A stretch of 64,000 nucleotides of DNA from Thermoleophilaceae bacterium (GCA_030447725.1 JAUJOQ010000001.1:780823-844822), one strand, 5' to 3'; shown: positions 42,994-50,941, counted from the stretch's first letter. Numbers and translations: made by a program. Notes: generated by a model from the letters alone, not told the origin.

Positions 42994-44261
42994 AGCCCAC
43001 CGAGTCCACGCCCACCGAGTCCACGCCCGCCGAGTCCACGCCCGCCGAGTCCACGCCCGACCATGACGGCACCGCCCGCGGCGGCCCGCTCGCGGGTGTG
43101 CCGGCGTGGGCGCTGGGGCTGATCCCGCTCGCCCTGATCGTCGCTTCCCTGGTGGCACTGCTCACCGTCGGCGGCGACACCCTGGGCGAGCGCCCGGGAC
43201 CACCGGCGGAGGAGATCGCGGTCGAGCAGACGGTGCTGCGCGACGGGGAGGTCGAGCTCACCGTGCGAAACGCCGGTCCCGATCCGGTCGAGGTGGCGCA
43301 GGTGTTCGTAAACGACGCCTACGTCGACTACGAGACCGACACCGAGCAGGTGGGCCGGCTCGGAGACCAGAAGCTGACGCTTGACTATCCCTGGCAGGAG
43401 GGCTCGCCGATGCTCGTCACGCTGCTCACCTCCACGGGCGCGACGGTCGAGCACGAGGTGGACGTCGCGGTCGCTACCCCCGAGGCGGACGCCAGCTTCT
43501 TCGGGCTGATGGCCCTGCTCGGCACCTACGTCGGGGTGATCCCGGTGGCGCTCGGGATGCTCTTCCTGCCCTTCCTGGGGCGCGTGCGTGAGCACTGGGT
43601 GCGCATCTTCATGGCTGCGACGATCGGGCTTCTGGGCTTCCTCGCCGTCGATGCCTACCTGGAGGGCACCGAGATCGCCGAGGAGAGCACCGGGGCCTTC
43701 GGCGGGGTCGAGCTTCTGTTCATCGGCGCGGCGCTCGCCTACTTCTCGCTCGTCGCGCTCGACCGCTTCCTGCGCGGCCGCCGCGAGCGCGCCGAGGCCG
43801 CCGGGGCAGGAGCCTTTCAGCTGTCGCTGCTGGTGGCGATCGGGATCGGGCTCCACAACCTCGGCGAGGGCCTTGCCATCGGCTCTGCCTATGCCATCGG
43901 GGAGCTCGCGCTCGGCGCCTTCCTGGTCTTTGGCTTCGCGCTGCACAACACGACCGAGGGGCTGGCGATCGTGGCTCCCTTGTCCAAGGGCGAGCGGCCC
44001 TCGCTGGCACGGCTGGCAGCGCTCGGGCTGATCGCCGGCGCGCCGGCGATCCTCGGCGCCTTCATCGGCGCCCTGGCCTACAACCCCGAAGTGACCGCCT
44101 TGCTGATAGGGATCGGCATCGGCGCCCTGGTGCAGGTGATCGTCCAGCTCGTTCCCGCGATCCGCGACCGCGCCGGGCGGGCGCTCTACCCGGCGAGCGT
44201 CGGCGGGATCCTCGCGGGGGTCGGGGTCCTGTACGTGACGGGCCTCGTTATAAGCGTCTGA
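42990..44261 (+). CDS. ZIP-family metal transporter
   Basis: 423 residues from ATG 42990. An N-terminal repeat tail (TESTP four times) precedes one helix, an extracytoplasmic beta domain of about 110 residues (VLRDGEVELTVRNAGPDPVEVAQVFVND), and then the ZIP core with GLHNLGEGLAIGSAYAIG and ALHNTTEGLAIVAPL, the two metal-binding helices. It moves divalent metals (Zn, Fe or Mn) inward. Expression is coupled to the multicopper oxidase, and the next gene is a DtxR-type regulator. The N-terminal extracellular domain is unusual for ZIPs. Confidence 0.88.
   Translation: MKPTESTPTESTPAESTPAESTPDHDGTARGGPLAGVPAWALGLIPLALIVASLVALLTVGGDTLGERPGPPAEEIAVEQTVLRDGEVELTVRNAGPDPVEVAQVFVNDAYVDYETDTEQVGRLGDQKLTLDYPWQEGSPMLVTLLTSTGATVEHEVDVAVATPEADASFFGLMALLGTYVGVIPVALGMLFLPFLGRVREHWVRIFMAATIGLLGFLAVDAYLEGTEIAEESTGAFGGVELLFIGAALAYFSLVALDRFLRGRRERAEAAGAGAFQLSLLVAIGIGLHNLGEGLAIGSAYAIGELALGAFLVFGFALHNTTEGLAIVAPLSKGERPSLARLAALGLIAGAPAILGAFIGALAYNPEVTALLIGIGIGALVQVIVQLVPAIRDRAGRALYPASVGGILAGVGVLYVTGLVISV
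42996..43055 (+). repeat. Four tandem 15-bp repeats in the ZIP gene
   Basis: CCCACCGAGTCCACG twice and CCCGCCGAGTCCACG twice, perfect apart from one third-codon position change. They encode PTEST/PAEST and can change in number by slippage without shifting the frame. Confidence 0.9.
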
Positions 44262-44325
44262 TGACCGCCACAGCCCGGCAGGGCCCCGTTGAGTGCGGCT
44301 CCTCCGACGCGTGTGACTCGCTTCG

Positions 44326-45009
44326 ATGACAATGGGGTTGATGGAGAACCGGGTATCGCCCGTCGTGCAGGACTACGCCAAGGCCATCTATGCGCTCGAG
44401 CAGCGCGGCGAGGGGGCGGTCAGCACGAACGCGCTCGCCGAGCGGCTCGGGGTCACGGCCGGCTATGCGTCGAGCATGGTCAAGCGCCTCGACGCGATGG
44501 CGCTCGTTACCCACGTCCCGTACAAGGGGGTCAAGCTGACCGAGGAGGGCCGGCAGGTGGCGCTCGAGACGTTGCGCCATCACCGCCTGCTGGAGAGCTA
44601 CCTGCGCGATGAGCTCGATGTGCCGTGGGACCAGGTGCACGCTGAAGCCGAGGTGCTCGAGCACGTGCTCTCAGAAGATCTCGAGGAGCGAATCGCGGCC
44701 AAGCTCGGACACCCCTCGCGCGACCCTCACGGCGACCCGATCCCCACTCACGATCTCGAGGTGGACGAGGAGCGGACTCGCCCGCTGGCCGACCTGGCTC
44801 CCGGTGAGCGGGGGACGTTCGCGCGGGTGTCCGACGCGAAACCCGAGATGCTGCGCTACCTGGCCGAGCGCGGGATCGCGCCCGGGATGGAGCTCGAAGT
44901 GACCGCCAGAGAGCCCTTCGGGGGACCGCTGGTCGTGCGCTTCGCCGGCCGCGAGCACTCGCTGGGGCGTGAGCTGGCCGACTCGATGCGCGTGAGCGGG
45001 CGTCGGTGA
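44326..45009 (+). CDS. DtxR/IdeR/MntR-family metal-dependent repressor
   Basis: 227 residues. An HTH region (VVQDYAKAIYALEQRGEGAVSTNALAERLGVTAGYASSMVKRLDAM) is followed by the metal-binding domain RHHRLLESYLRDELDVPWDQVHAEAEVLEHVLSEDLEERIA and a C-terminal SH3-like FeoA-type domain (LADLAPGERGTFARVSD ... GMELEVTAREPFGGPLVVRFAG). HHRLLE and HAEAEVLEH hold the metal ligands. It likely represses the upstream metal genes when Fe or Mn is ample. ATG 44338 is a second possible start. Confidence 0.93.
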   Translation: MTMGLMENRVSPVVQDYAKAIYALEQRGEGAVSTNALAERLGVTAGYASSMVKRLDAMALVTHVPYKGVKLTEEGRQVALETLRHHRLLESYLRDELDVPWDQVHAEAEVLEHVLSEDLEERIAAKLGHPSRDPHGDPIPTHDLEVDEERTRPLADLAPGERGTFARVSDAKPEMLRYLAERGIAPGMELEVTAREPFGGPLVVRFAGREHSLGRELADSMRVSGRR

Positions 45010-45282
45010 GCACTGCCGGGGCCCGGCAGGAGGTGCGGGTCCTGAGTGCGTTGCCTGGACGACTGCGGGTCAGGCACGTCGCTCGCCGTCGCGGCCTCTA
45101 GGAGCTCGAGGCGCTGCGTGACTTGCTTCAGGCCCGGCCAGAAGTCGACGCCCGTCAAAGGCAACCTGCTAACGGGCAGCGTGCTGATCTCCTTTGACCT
45201 GGCCCGCATCACCTTCGAAGATCTTTACGACGCGCTGGACCGCTCGGCAGGGAAGGTACTGACGGGCACCCTTGAGCGGTAG
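45006..45282 (+). pseudogene. Heavy-metal-associated (HMA-2-like) domain protein, degraded
   Basis: GTG 45006 overlaps the DtxR stop. The first frame gives EVRVLSALPGRLRVRHVARRRGL, then TAG at 45099-45101, then ELEALRDLLQARPEVDARQ. After a frame change near 45157, VKGNLLTGSVLISFDLARITFEDLYDAL follows. PGRLRVR ... TGSVLISFD is the signature order of HMA-2 domains that precede heavy-metal ATPases. So a metal-handling gene was the last member of this operon but is now broken. Confidence 0.65.
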
Positions 45283-45349
45283 CCTCGGCATGAGGTCGGC
45301 GTCTGGCGAGACTTCCGGGGCCGATGCGCCTCAGAGGCGCCCACTCACG

Positions 45350-45766
45350 TCATCGCCAGCGGTCCGCCAGGACGGCCAGCGTGCCCGCGAAGCGGGCCTC
45401 GAGCCAGCGTCTTCCGCCGAGGACGAGCAGCGCTCGATCGAGCGGACCGGCGGCGTCGATCGCGGCCGCAAGGCGCACGTCCGCCGCGTCCCCGTTCTTT
45501 GCTGAGAGCGTCCAGGTGATGCGTGCGCGCGTCCGTCGCCCAATCAACGCGGTGCCGCTCATTCGCCGCGGCGGCTCGGCTTGGACGACCCGCGTCGCGG
45601 CGGTGCGCCGCAGGCCGAGCGGCCCGCGCAGCATCACTCGGCCGCCCGTCGCCGCGCCACCGTCCGGCCGGTCGAGGGAGACCACCTCGATGAATCGGTC
45701 GGCTACCAGCCAGTGGTTCTCGAGGTCGGACAGGAAGTCGAAGACCTCATCGGCGGGCGCGGCCAC
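45350..45766 (-). CDS. SRPBCC/polyketide-cyclase-like protein
   Basis: 138 residues from GTG 45766. AAPADEVFDFLSDLENHWLVADRFIEVVSL is the opening of START/SRPBCC-fold proteins; MLRGPLGLRRTAATRVVQAEPPRRMSGTALIG and RARITWTLSA follow. The natural N-terminus may lie a little further upstream (SWEDIVANAHV is in frame back to a TGA), but no standard start is there. A lipid or small-molecule binding protein; ligand unknown. Confidence 0.65.
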   Translation of the reverse strand: MAAPADEVFDFLSDLENHWLVADRFIEVVSLDRPDGGAATGGRVMLRGPLGLRRTAATRVVQAEPPRRMSGTALIGRRTRARITWTLSAKNGDAADVRLAAAIDAAGPLDRALLVLGGRRWLEARFAGTLAVLADRWR

Positions 45767-45817
45767 GTGGGCGTTCGCGACGATGTCCTCCCACGACGGG
45801 CCGGCAGGCGCTTCGCT

Positions 45818-46288
45818 TCATTGTCGCGGGGAGAGCGACGCGCCCTCCCGCGCGTCGGCACGGCGCGCGCGCCGGTGAGCGACCATGGCCCCGACGACGA
45901 CGCCGTAGAGGACGTGATCGGCGACTTGCGGGCCGAGCGGGAGCGCGCGGATGCGCCGCGCGCGCTGTCCGATCACGCCGAGGTCGAGCGCGGCGATGCC
46001 GAGCCCCGCCGCCGCGCCGGCCGCCGCCGTGGCCCGCCGTGGCAGCGTGGCGGCGAGCACGAGCGCCCACCCGACCGAGAGGGCGAGATGCACGGGAAGC
46101 GCCGCGGCCAGCAGGCTCGGGGCGCGTTGGGCGGAGGGCAGCAGAAGCGAGCCGGCGGCCAACGTCGCCTCGAGCGGATTGCGTCCGGTGGCGAGCGCAT
46201 AGAGCGTCGACGGGGCGCCGCTCGCGATCCCCGCCACGCCGCCCGCGACCAGGCCGTCGCGAAGAGAGTTCAGGTCGGCTTGCCGCAT
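45818..46288 (-). CDS. Membrane protein of unknown function divergent from the HTH regulator
   Basis: 156 residues from ATG 46288 (MRQADLNSLRDGLVAGGVAG). Four hydrophobic stretches, including SLLAAALPVHLALSVGWALVLAATL and TAAAGAAAGLGIAALDLGVIG, separated by Arg-rich loops. No named family. Shares a 30-base AT-rich intergenic region with the divergent regulator, which may control it. The start of this frame is set by that intergenic region. Confidence 0.65.
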   Translation of the reverse strand: MRQADLNSLRDGLVAGGVAGIASGAPSTLYALATGRNPLEATLAAGSLLLPSAQRAPSLLAAALPVHLALSVGWALVLAATLPRRATAAAGAAAGLGIAALDLGVIGQRARRIRALPLGPQVADHVLYGVVVGAMVAHRRARRADAREGASLSPRQ

Positions 46289-46302
46289 AAAACCCAAGAA
46301 AC

Positions 46303-46319
46303 TAGATAATATGTAGATA
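46303..46319. promoter_or_regulatory. Candidate operator: TAGATA direct repeats, 11 bp apart
   Basis: TAGATA at 46303-46308 and 46314-46319 in the AT-rich gap between the divergent membrane gene and the HTH regulator. The spacing equals one helical turn. In this GC-rich sequence it stands out as a promoter or binding site. Confidence 0.45.
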
Positions 46320-46330
46320 TCGTGTCAAGT

Positions 46331-46975
46331 ATGTTCTCGCTCGATCCGCTGGCGGACCCTACGCGGCTGCGGATCGTGCGCCACCTGTCCGAGCAGGGCA
46401 GCGCGTCCCTGCGCGAGCTAGCCGCGGCGGCCGACGTGCACGTGAACACCGCTCGGCCCAACGTCGTAGAGCTCGAGCGTGCCGGGGTGCTCGAGCGTGA
46501 GAGCGCGACGCCGAGCGGTCCCGGCCGCCCGGCGGTGCGCTATCGGCTGGTAGAGGGCTGGTCTCCCCCGAGCGCGGACTTCCGCGGGCTCGCCGAGGTG
46601 CTGGGTGCCGCGCTCTTGCGGGGCGGATTCGGGCCCGACGAGATTCGAGCCGTCGGGCATGAGTGGGGGCGCTACCTGCTCGGGCGCCCCGGCGCGCACG
46701 ATGTCGAGCGTGAGGTCCCACTGGCGTTGGAGCGGCTTGGCTTCCAGGTCACGCTGAGCGGGTCGACGCTCCGTCTGTCGGCGTGCCCATGCCCGTTGGT
46801 CCTTCCCCAGCGGCCGCAACTGCTCTGCGGGCTCGCGGTGGCCGTCGCGGACGGCGTCCTGGCCGGGGCCGGCAGCGAGCTGCGCGTCGGCGGTCGCGAC
46901 CACAACCCCGCCGCCCGCTCCTGCGCCGCGCGGCTCGAGCGCACTGGCGCGAAAGGAGGCCGCGGCACCGCGTAA
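46331..46975 (+). CDS. HTH transcriptional regulator with C-terminal Cys cluster (SufR-like layout)
   Basis: 214 residues from ATG 46331 (GTG 46322 adds three). Winged-helix domain: DPLADPTRLRIVRHLSEQGSASLRELAAAADVHVNTARPNVVELERAGVLERE. The C-terminal half ends with LRLSACPCPLVLPQRPQLLCGLAVAVADGVL and a last Cys (AARSCAARL). Four such cysteines resemble those of SufR-type repressors that hold an iron-sulfur cluster. It may sense redox or iron. Divergent from the membrane gene and upstream of folE. Confidence 0.75.
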   Translation: MFSLDPLADPTRLRIVRHLSEQGSASLRELAAAADVHVNTARPNVVELERAGVLERESATPSGPGRPAVRYRLVEGWSPPSADFRGLAEVLGAALLRGGFGPDEIRAVGHEWGRYLLGRPGAHDVEREVPLALERLGFQVTLSGSTLRLSACPCPLVLPQRPQLLCGLAVAVADGVLAGAGSELRVGGRDHNPAARSCAARLERTGAKGGRGTA

Positions 46976-46996
46976 GGGCCCTAAAGAGACCAATAA

Positions 46997-47012
46997 ACAC
47001 AGAAAGCTGTGT
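46997..47012. promoter_or_regulatory. Palindrome ahead of folE, candidate operator
   Basis: ACACAG AAAG CTGTGT, a perfect 6+4+6 palindrome 15 bases before the folE ATG. The downstream TAATCT (47015-47020) resembles a -10 element. In this position a bound repressor would block transcription; the hairpin could also act in the RNA. Confidence 0.5.
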
Positions 47013-47027
47013 GCTAATCTGAAATGT

Positions 47028-47642
47028 ATGTGCGTAATCCCCCTCCGGGATGAGGGAACCTCAATCGAGGAAGCGCATCGAGCGCCGGCCGTCGATGTGA
47101 AGGCGGCGGAGCGGGCGGCGGGCGACCTCCTCGTCGCACTCGGCGCCGATATCTCGCGCGACGGCCTCCGGGACACCCCCCGCCGCGTGGCCGCCGCATA
47201 CGCCGAACTGCTGTCGCCGGCGCCATTGAGCTTGACGACGTTCGCAAACGACGACGGCTATGACGAGCTCGTCGTCGTCCGAGACGTCCCCCTCCATTCG
47301 CTCTGCATGCACCACCTGCTGCCGTTTCACGGCGTCGCGCATGTCGGCTACCTGCCGGGCGAGCGCATTCTCGGGCTGTCGAAGCTGGCGCGGGTCGTCG
47401 ATCGCTTCGCGCGTGACCTCCAGCTTCAGGAGCGCCTGACAAAGCAGGTCGCCGGCTGGCTCCAGGAGAAGCTCGAGCCGAAGGGCGTCGGCGTCGTGAT
47501 CGAGGCCGAGCACCTGTGCATGTCGATGCGCGGCGTCCAGAAGCCGGGAGCGCGCACGGTGACGTCGGCGCTGCACGGCCTCGTCCGCGACGACGCGCGT
47601 ACCCGCCAAGAGTTCCTCGCCCTCACGGGGGCTTCGCGTTGA
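47028..47642 (+). CDS. folE: GTP cyclohydrolase I
   Basis: 204 residues from ATG 47028. It converts GTP to dihydroneopterin triphosphate, the entry to folate and pterin synthesis. Diagnostic: RDGLRDTPRRVAAAYAELL, LHSLCMHHLLPFHGVAHVGYLP (zinc Cys and His), ILGLSKLARVVDRFARDLQLQERLT and HLCMSMRGVQKPGARTVTS (second zinc Cys). No other folate gene is adjacent. A palindrome sits just upstream. It is surrounded by broken genes, so this may be a second, accessory copy, possibly used for pterin cofactors or a zinc-stress role; this is inference. Confidence 0.94.
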   Translation: MCVIPLRDEGTSIEEAHRAPAVDVKAAERAAGDLLVALGADISRDGLRDTPRRVAAAYAELLSPAPLSLTTFANDDGYDELVVVRDVPLHSLCMHHLLPFHGVAHVGYLPGERILGLSKLARVVDRFARDLQLQERLTKQVAGWLQEKLEPKGVGVVIEAEHLCMSMRGVQKPGARTVTSALHGLVRDDARTRQEFLALTGASR

Positions 47643-47658
47643 CAGTGAGCAGGCAGAG

Positions 47659-47847
47659 ATGAACAGCAGCGAGACGTTCGCGATCCGCGGAGCGGGCCTC
47701 GCCGCGGCAAAGGCGGCCGAGACGCTGCGCGAAGAGGGCTTCGACGGGCGGCGGGCCACGCACCTCCGGGGGTCAGGTAGGGGAGCGATGACCCAGCGCC
47801 GCTTCACGACCGCCCTCGGCAAGTACATCGTCAACCTGAACGTCTAG
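47659..47847 (+). pseudogene. Chimeric remnant: ferredoxin-reductase N-terminus joined to a flavin-oxidoreductase-like start
   Basis: 62 codons. MNSSETFAIRGAGLAAAKAAETLREEGFDGR is the FAD-binding N-terminus of a ferredoxin/rubredoxin reductase, with the GxGxxG motif altered. It stops after 31 residues and runs into MTQRRFTTALGKYIVNLNV, which looks like the first residues of a deazaflavin-dependent (nitroreductase-like) protein, followed by a stop. Both parents are cut to their 5' ends. Two truncated genes fused by deletion is the simplest reading. Confidence 0.6.
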
Positions 47848-47856
47848 GAGGAGAAC

Positions 47857-48417
47857 ATGCGTCGCCTGCTGCAGGGCTTTCCCGGCAAGCCGTCACACCC
47901 GCCGCTCACAGACGCGAGCATCGGCGCCTACACCGTCGGCGTCGTGATGCTCGTCTTGGGCGCGCTCGGGGTCGAGGAGGAGCAGATGGCCCACGGGTCG
48001 CTGCTCGCGATCTCGTTCGGGCTGCTGCTCGCCGTGCCGACCGCGCTCACCGGCCTGCTCGACTGGCTGGCGCTGCCCAAGGGAACGCCCGTGCGCACGA
48101 CCGCAACCGTGCACCTCATCGCGATGGTGCTGGCGACGGTCCTATTCGCGCTGACGTGGATCGCCCAGCTCGACGGATACCGCGACGACGACGTGAAGAC
48201 GCTCGCGATGATCATCGGCCTGGCCGCAGAGAGTGTGCTGATAGCCGGCGGCTTCATCGGCGGCGCGCTCGCCTACGTCTACGGAGTCCGCGTTCTCAAG
48301 CGCCCGCGCACATCGGTCGCCGACGCGCTCCGCCCCACCGCCGGCGAGCCCGACGTTCTACCCGAGCCCGAACCGACCGGCCCGCGACCAGCGCGCCATG
48401 ACCCTAGCCCTCCTTAG
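47857..48417 (+). CDS. DUF2231-family membrane protein
   Basis: 186 residues from ATG 47857, with AGGAGGAGAAC upstream. FPGKPSHPPLTDASIGAYTVGVVMLVLGALG is the DUF2231 signature (conserved His-Pro-Pro and Asp), followed by three more helices with SLLAISFGLLLAVPTALTGLLDWLALP and TVHLIAMVLATVLFALTWIAQ. The C-terminus is Pro-rich. The family's role is not established, although some members are linked to heme or redox modules. Intact between broken neighbours. Confidence 0.88.
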   Translation: MRRLLQGFPGKPSHPPLTDASIGAYTVGVVMLVLGALGVEEEQMAHGSLLAISFGLLLAVPTALTGLLDWLALPKGTPVRTTATVHLIAMVLATVLFALTWIAQLDGYRDDDVKTLAMIIGLAAESVLIAGGFIGGALAYVYGVRVLKRPRTSVADALRPTAGEPDVLPEPEPTGPRPARHDPSPP

Positions 48418-48430
48418 AAGGGAGCAGTAC

Positions 48431-48597
48431 ATGCAGCGAACGCCCGCCCAGCTCTACGCCTGCCGATCGGCGCCGTGCTCGTCGGCGCGGGAGTCCTCGG
48501 CTTCTTCTATAACGCGAGCTTCGACACAGGAGACAACGTCCCGCGGGATGCGGTCCTCGGCATCCTCGACGTAAACGCCTGGCACAACCTCGTCCAC
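48431..48597 (+). pseudogene. DUF4383 membrane protein, frameshifted and truncated by an IS remnant
   Basis: ATG 48431 starts MQRTPAQLYA. One base appears to be missing near 48462, after which PIGAVLVGAGVLGFFYNASF and ILDVNAWHNLVHL continue in the next frame. This is the start of a DUF4383 membrane protein. At about 48598 the sequence changes to transposase, so the gene is cut after its first helix and loop. Confidence 0.7.
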
Positions 48598-49141
48598 CTC
48601 GACACCGGCCTCCCGCTGGCGTGGAGGGTCGAGACTGCGAGCGCCGCCGAGTCCCCGTTCGCACTCGCGCTGATCGACCAGGCACGAGAGCGCGGGTTCG
48701 CGGTCGCCACGGCAATCATGGACAAGGGCTATGACAACGGCCCGATCCACGACGGGTGCACGGACCGCGACGTGGCCCCGGTCACCGCCCTTCGCAAGAC
48801 TGAGCGGGTCAAGCGCGGCGAGCACAAGCCGCCACCTGCGAGCACGGCGAGTGGACGTTCGCCGGGGCCGACTACAAGCGCAGGGCAACCAAGTGGCGCT
48901 GCCCGACCGGCGAATGCAAGCCCGCCTCCCGCTGGGTCAAGGCTGACCGCCTCCACCCGCTCATCCCGCGTGAGACTGGCGGTCACGCAAGCTCTACCAA
49001 TCTCGCGGAGCTGTGGAACGCGAATTCGGCCGCCTGAAGCACGAGTGGGCGCTGCTTCCCCTCCGCGTGCGTGGACTGGATCGGGTGCGGCTTCACGCCG
49101 GACCTGACGATCCGCGCCAAGCTCGCTTGCGCGCTCGCTAG
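48598..49141 (+). mobile_element. Degraded DDE transposase (IS remnant)
   Basis: The first frame: LDTGLPLAWRVETASAAESPFALALI and VATAIMDKGYDNGPIHDGC, a catalytic-Asp region of IS4/IS5-type transposases. Later frames: EHGEWTFAGADYKRRATKWRC, then RKLYQSRGAVEREFGRLKHEWALLPLRVRGL with the catalytic Glu, then AKLACALARARA. At least three frame changes. The N-terminal part of the transposase and the left end are missing. I could not see terminal inverted repeats. Confidence 0.75.
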
Positions 49142-49164
49142 AGCGCGTGCCGTCCGCTAGCCGC

Positions 49165-49339
49165 CTAGCGGCTCTCGGAACTCATAGGCTCTTTGCGCTT
49201 TTCCAAAGCCTTGACCGCGAGGTCGACGCATTGGTCGCAGATGTAGACGCCCGGGCCAGCCACCAACGAGCGCCCGTCGCCTTTCGTACGCGCCGCAAAA
49301 GTTACATCGATGGCCGACAGCAGGCTGCGAGTACGGCAT
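49165..49339 (-). pseudogene. ClpX-type C4 zinc-finger small protein, frameshifted
   Basis: From ATG 49339 the frame gives GHRCNFCGAYERRRALV, then one extra base shifts it. The continuation VAGPGVYICDQCVDLAVKALEKRK in the next frame completes the CxxC...CxxC zinc finger of the ClpX N-domain type, ending at a TAG (49165). Restored it would be about 57 residues, a stand-alone zinc finger as found in many actinobacteria. Confidence 0.65.
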
Positions 49340-49467
49340 AGGCCGACCTTAGCGCGACTTTCGCTAGCCGTTTCGCTAGACCCGCCTAGTAGGAGCCGCT
49401 CGAGCGCCGAGCCAGCCCTCCTCTGTCAAGTCACCGACGACGATCCGCTCGTCGCGTTGCCGCCGCG

Positions 49468-50232
49468 TCAGCCGGCCCGGCCCGCGAGCTCCTCTTCGGC
49501 GAGCAGCGCGCGATGCTCCTCGAGCGCCGCCGCGTGGCGTTCGTCGCCGACTCGGCCGGCTGGACGGCGATCGAGCTCGCAGAGCCTTGGCGAGCGCCCG
49601 TAGAGGACGAGAGTGTCGTTCGCGCGGATCTCGGTGTCGAACCTCGGCGCACCGAGATAGGTGCCGTCCGGCCGCGATATGCCGAGCACGACGACGCCTT
49701 CGTCGCGCAGCGCCAGCTCGCTCAGCGTGCTGCCGGCGATCCAGTCGCCGGCGTTGACCGCCATCTCCATGACGGTGTAGGGCCCAGAGAGGTGCAGAAG
49801 GGCCGCGTAGTCGCGCGCGTCGAGGTCGGTCCAACGCTTGAGCGCCCGGGCTATCAGCGCTGACAGTCGCTTGTCGACCCACGCACTTCGGGCCAGCAGC
49901 CACACGCCCAGCAGCCCGCCGAGCAGCATCGCGACCCGGGTCGTGCGCTGCGAGGCGTCGGCATTTGCAAACGACAGGAAGAGCGCCCCGATCACGGTCA
50001 CCGTGCCGGCCCCGCCCAAGAGCATCAACACCATCACCACCCGCCGTCGGACGGGATGGTTGACGACCGCCTCTGCCTCGCCGGTCGTGAAGCCGACTCC
50101 CGACAACGCCGACCGCGCCTGAAAGCGAGCGCTCTCCCTCGAGAGCCCCGTGAGCGTCAGCGCCACCGTCGCCACTCGCGTGATCACCAGAGAGACGAGA
50201 ATCACCACCAACAGACCGGATAGCGCTACCAA
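49468..50232 (-). CDS. Membrane protein with C-terminal TrkA-C (RCK_C) domain
   Basis: 254 residues. Membrane helices at LLVVILVSLVITRVATVALTLTG, RRVVMVLMLLGGAGTVTVIGALFLSF and VAMLLGGLLGVWLLARSAWV, with the recognisable block LSRESARFQARSALSGVGFTTGEAE. The C-terminal part (ELALRDEGVVVLGISRPDGTYLGAPRFDTEIRANDTLVLYG) is a TrkA-C domain that usually binds a ligand and gates a transporter. There is no pore or filter motif. Function open. Confidence 0.8.
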   Translation of the reverse strand: MVALSGLLVVILVSLVITRVATVALTLTGLSRESARFQARSALSGVGFTTGEAEAVVNHPVRRRVVMVLMLLGGAGTVTVIGALFLSFANADASQRTTRVAMLLGGLLGVWLLARSAWVDKRLSALIARALKRWTDLDARDYAALLHLSGPYTVMEMAVNAGDWIAGSTLSELALRDEGVVVLGISRPDGTYLGAPRFDTEIRANDTLVLYGRSPRLCELDRRPAGRVGDERHAAALEEHRALLAEEELAGRAG

Positions 50233-50393
50233 GTTGCCCTCCTTCGGCTCGAACTGTCAGTGGTCGCGTCAGATGCGAGCCGCTGCATCGCTGTGCGCAC
50301 ACATCGTGACGGCTGCCGTTGCTATGCGTGAAGTCCGAAGGGATCGGGGCGCGCGTCTCAACCTTCGGAGCGTTTCCGTGCGTCACCTAGACA

Positions 50394-50941
50394 ATGGACA
50401 ACGCGGTGGTACCGGCAGACGACGACCTCCGTTTCGAGCGCTACCTCCGCGACTCATTCGCGGGCTTGGTCGCGCGGCTTCGCAGCAGTTTCTCGGAGCG
50501 GGTCGCGGCTGAGGACGTAGTCCAGGAAGCGCTGATACGCGCGTGGCAGCTGGACGCGCGCGGGGAGCGGATTCGCTTCCTCGAGCCATGGATGAACGCA
50601 GTGGCGACGAATCTCGCCGCTCGCGGTGGCGCACGATCCACGCCGAGGACCGGGCACTCGAGCAGGTCGCCAGCGATCGCTCGAGCGATCCCTCGGACAT
50701 CTTTCAGGCGCCACCCCCTTCGAGCCTTCCGGGACAGCTCGAATTCGCGATTGGACGGCTTTCTCCGCGTCAGGGCCAAATCGTCGCCCTTCACTACTAC
50801 GGCGACCTCTCCCTGCGCGCGATCGCAAGTCGGCTCGATGTCAGCGAGGGAACCGTCAAACGCACGTTGCATGACGCCCGCGCCGAGCTCCGCCGCGTGG
50901 TGGGACGGGATCAGCAACTCCAACGACATAGGAGGCAGACC
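50394..50941 (+). pseudogene. ECF sigma factor, frameshifted
   Basis: ATG 50394 gives MDNAVVPADDDLRFERYLRDSFAGLVARLRSSFSERVAAEDVVQEALIRAWQLDARGERIRFLEPWMNAVATNLA (regions 2.1-2.4). One C appears to be missing near 50623, and region 4 continues in another frame: RSRWRTIHAEDRALEQV, FAIGRLSPRQGQIVALHYYGDLSLRAIASRL, GTVKRTLHDARAELRR. That frame runs on into the next gene without a stop. Two halves of one sigma factor are clear. Confidence 0.7.

Noticed and set aside
42996-43055. Short repeats as a possible CRISPR array
   Set aside because: Units are directly adjacent with no spacers and lie inside a coding frame.
42376-43158. Minus-strand frame with repeats of the TRRAW/GVDSAG type
   Set aside because: It only mirrors the 15-bp tandem repeats and the oxidase gene on the other strand.
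49154-49171. Small inverted repeat CCGCTAG-CCGC-CTAGCGG as an IS end
   Set aside because: It lies at the right edge of the transposase remnant but overlaps the stop of the zinc-finger pseudogene, and no partner was found at the left edge; a terminator is just as likely.
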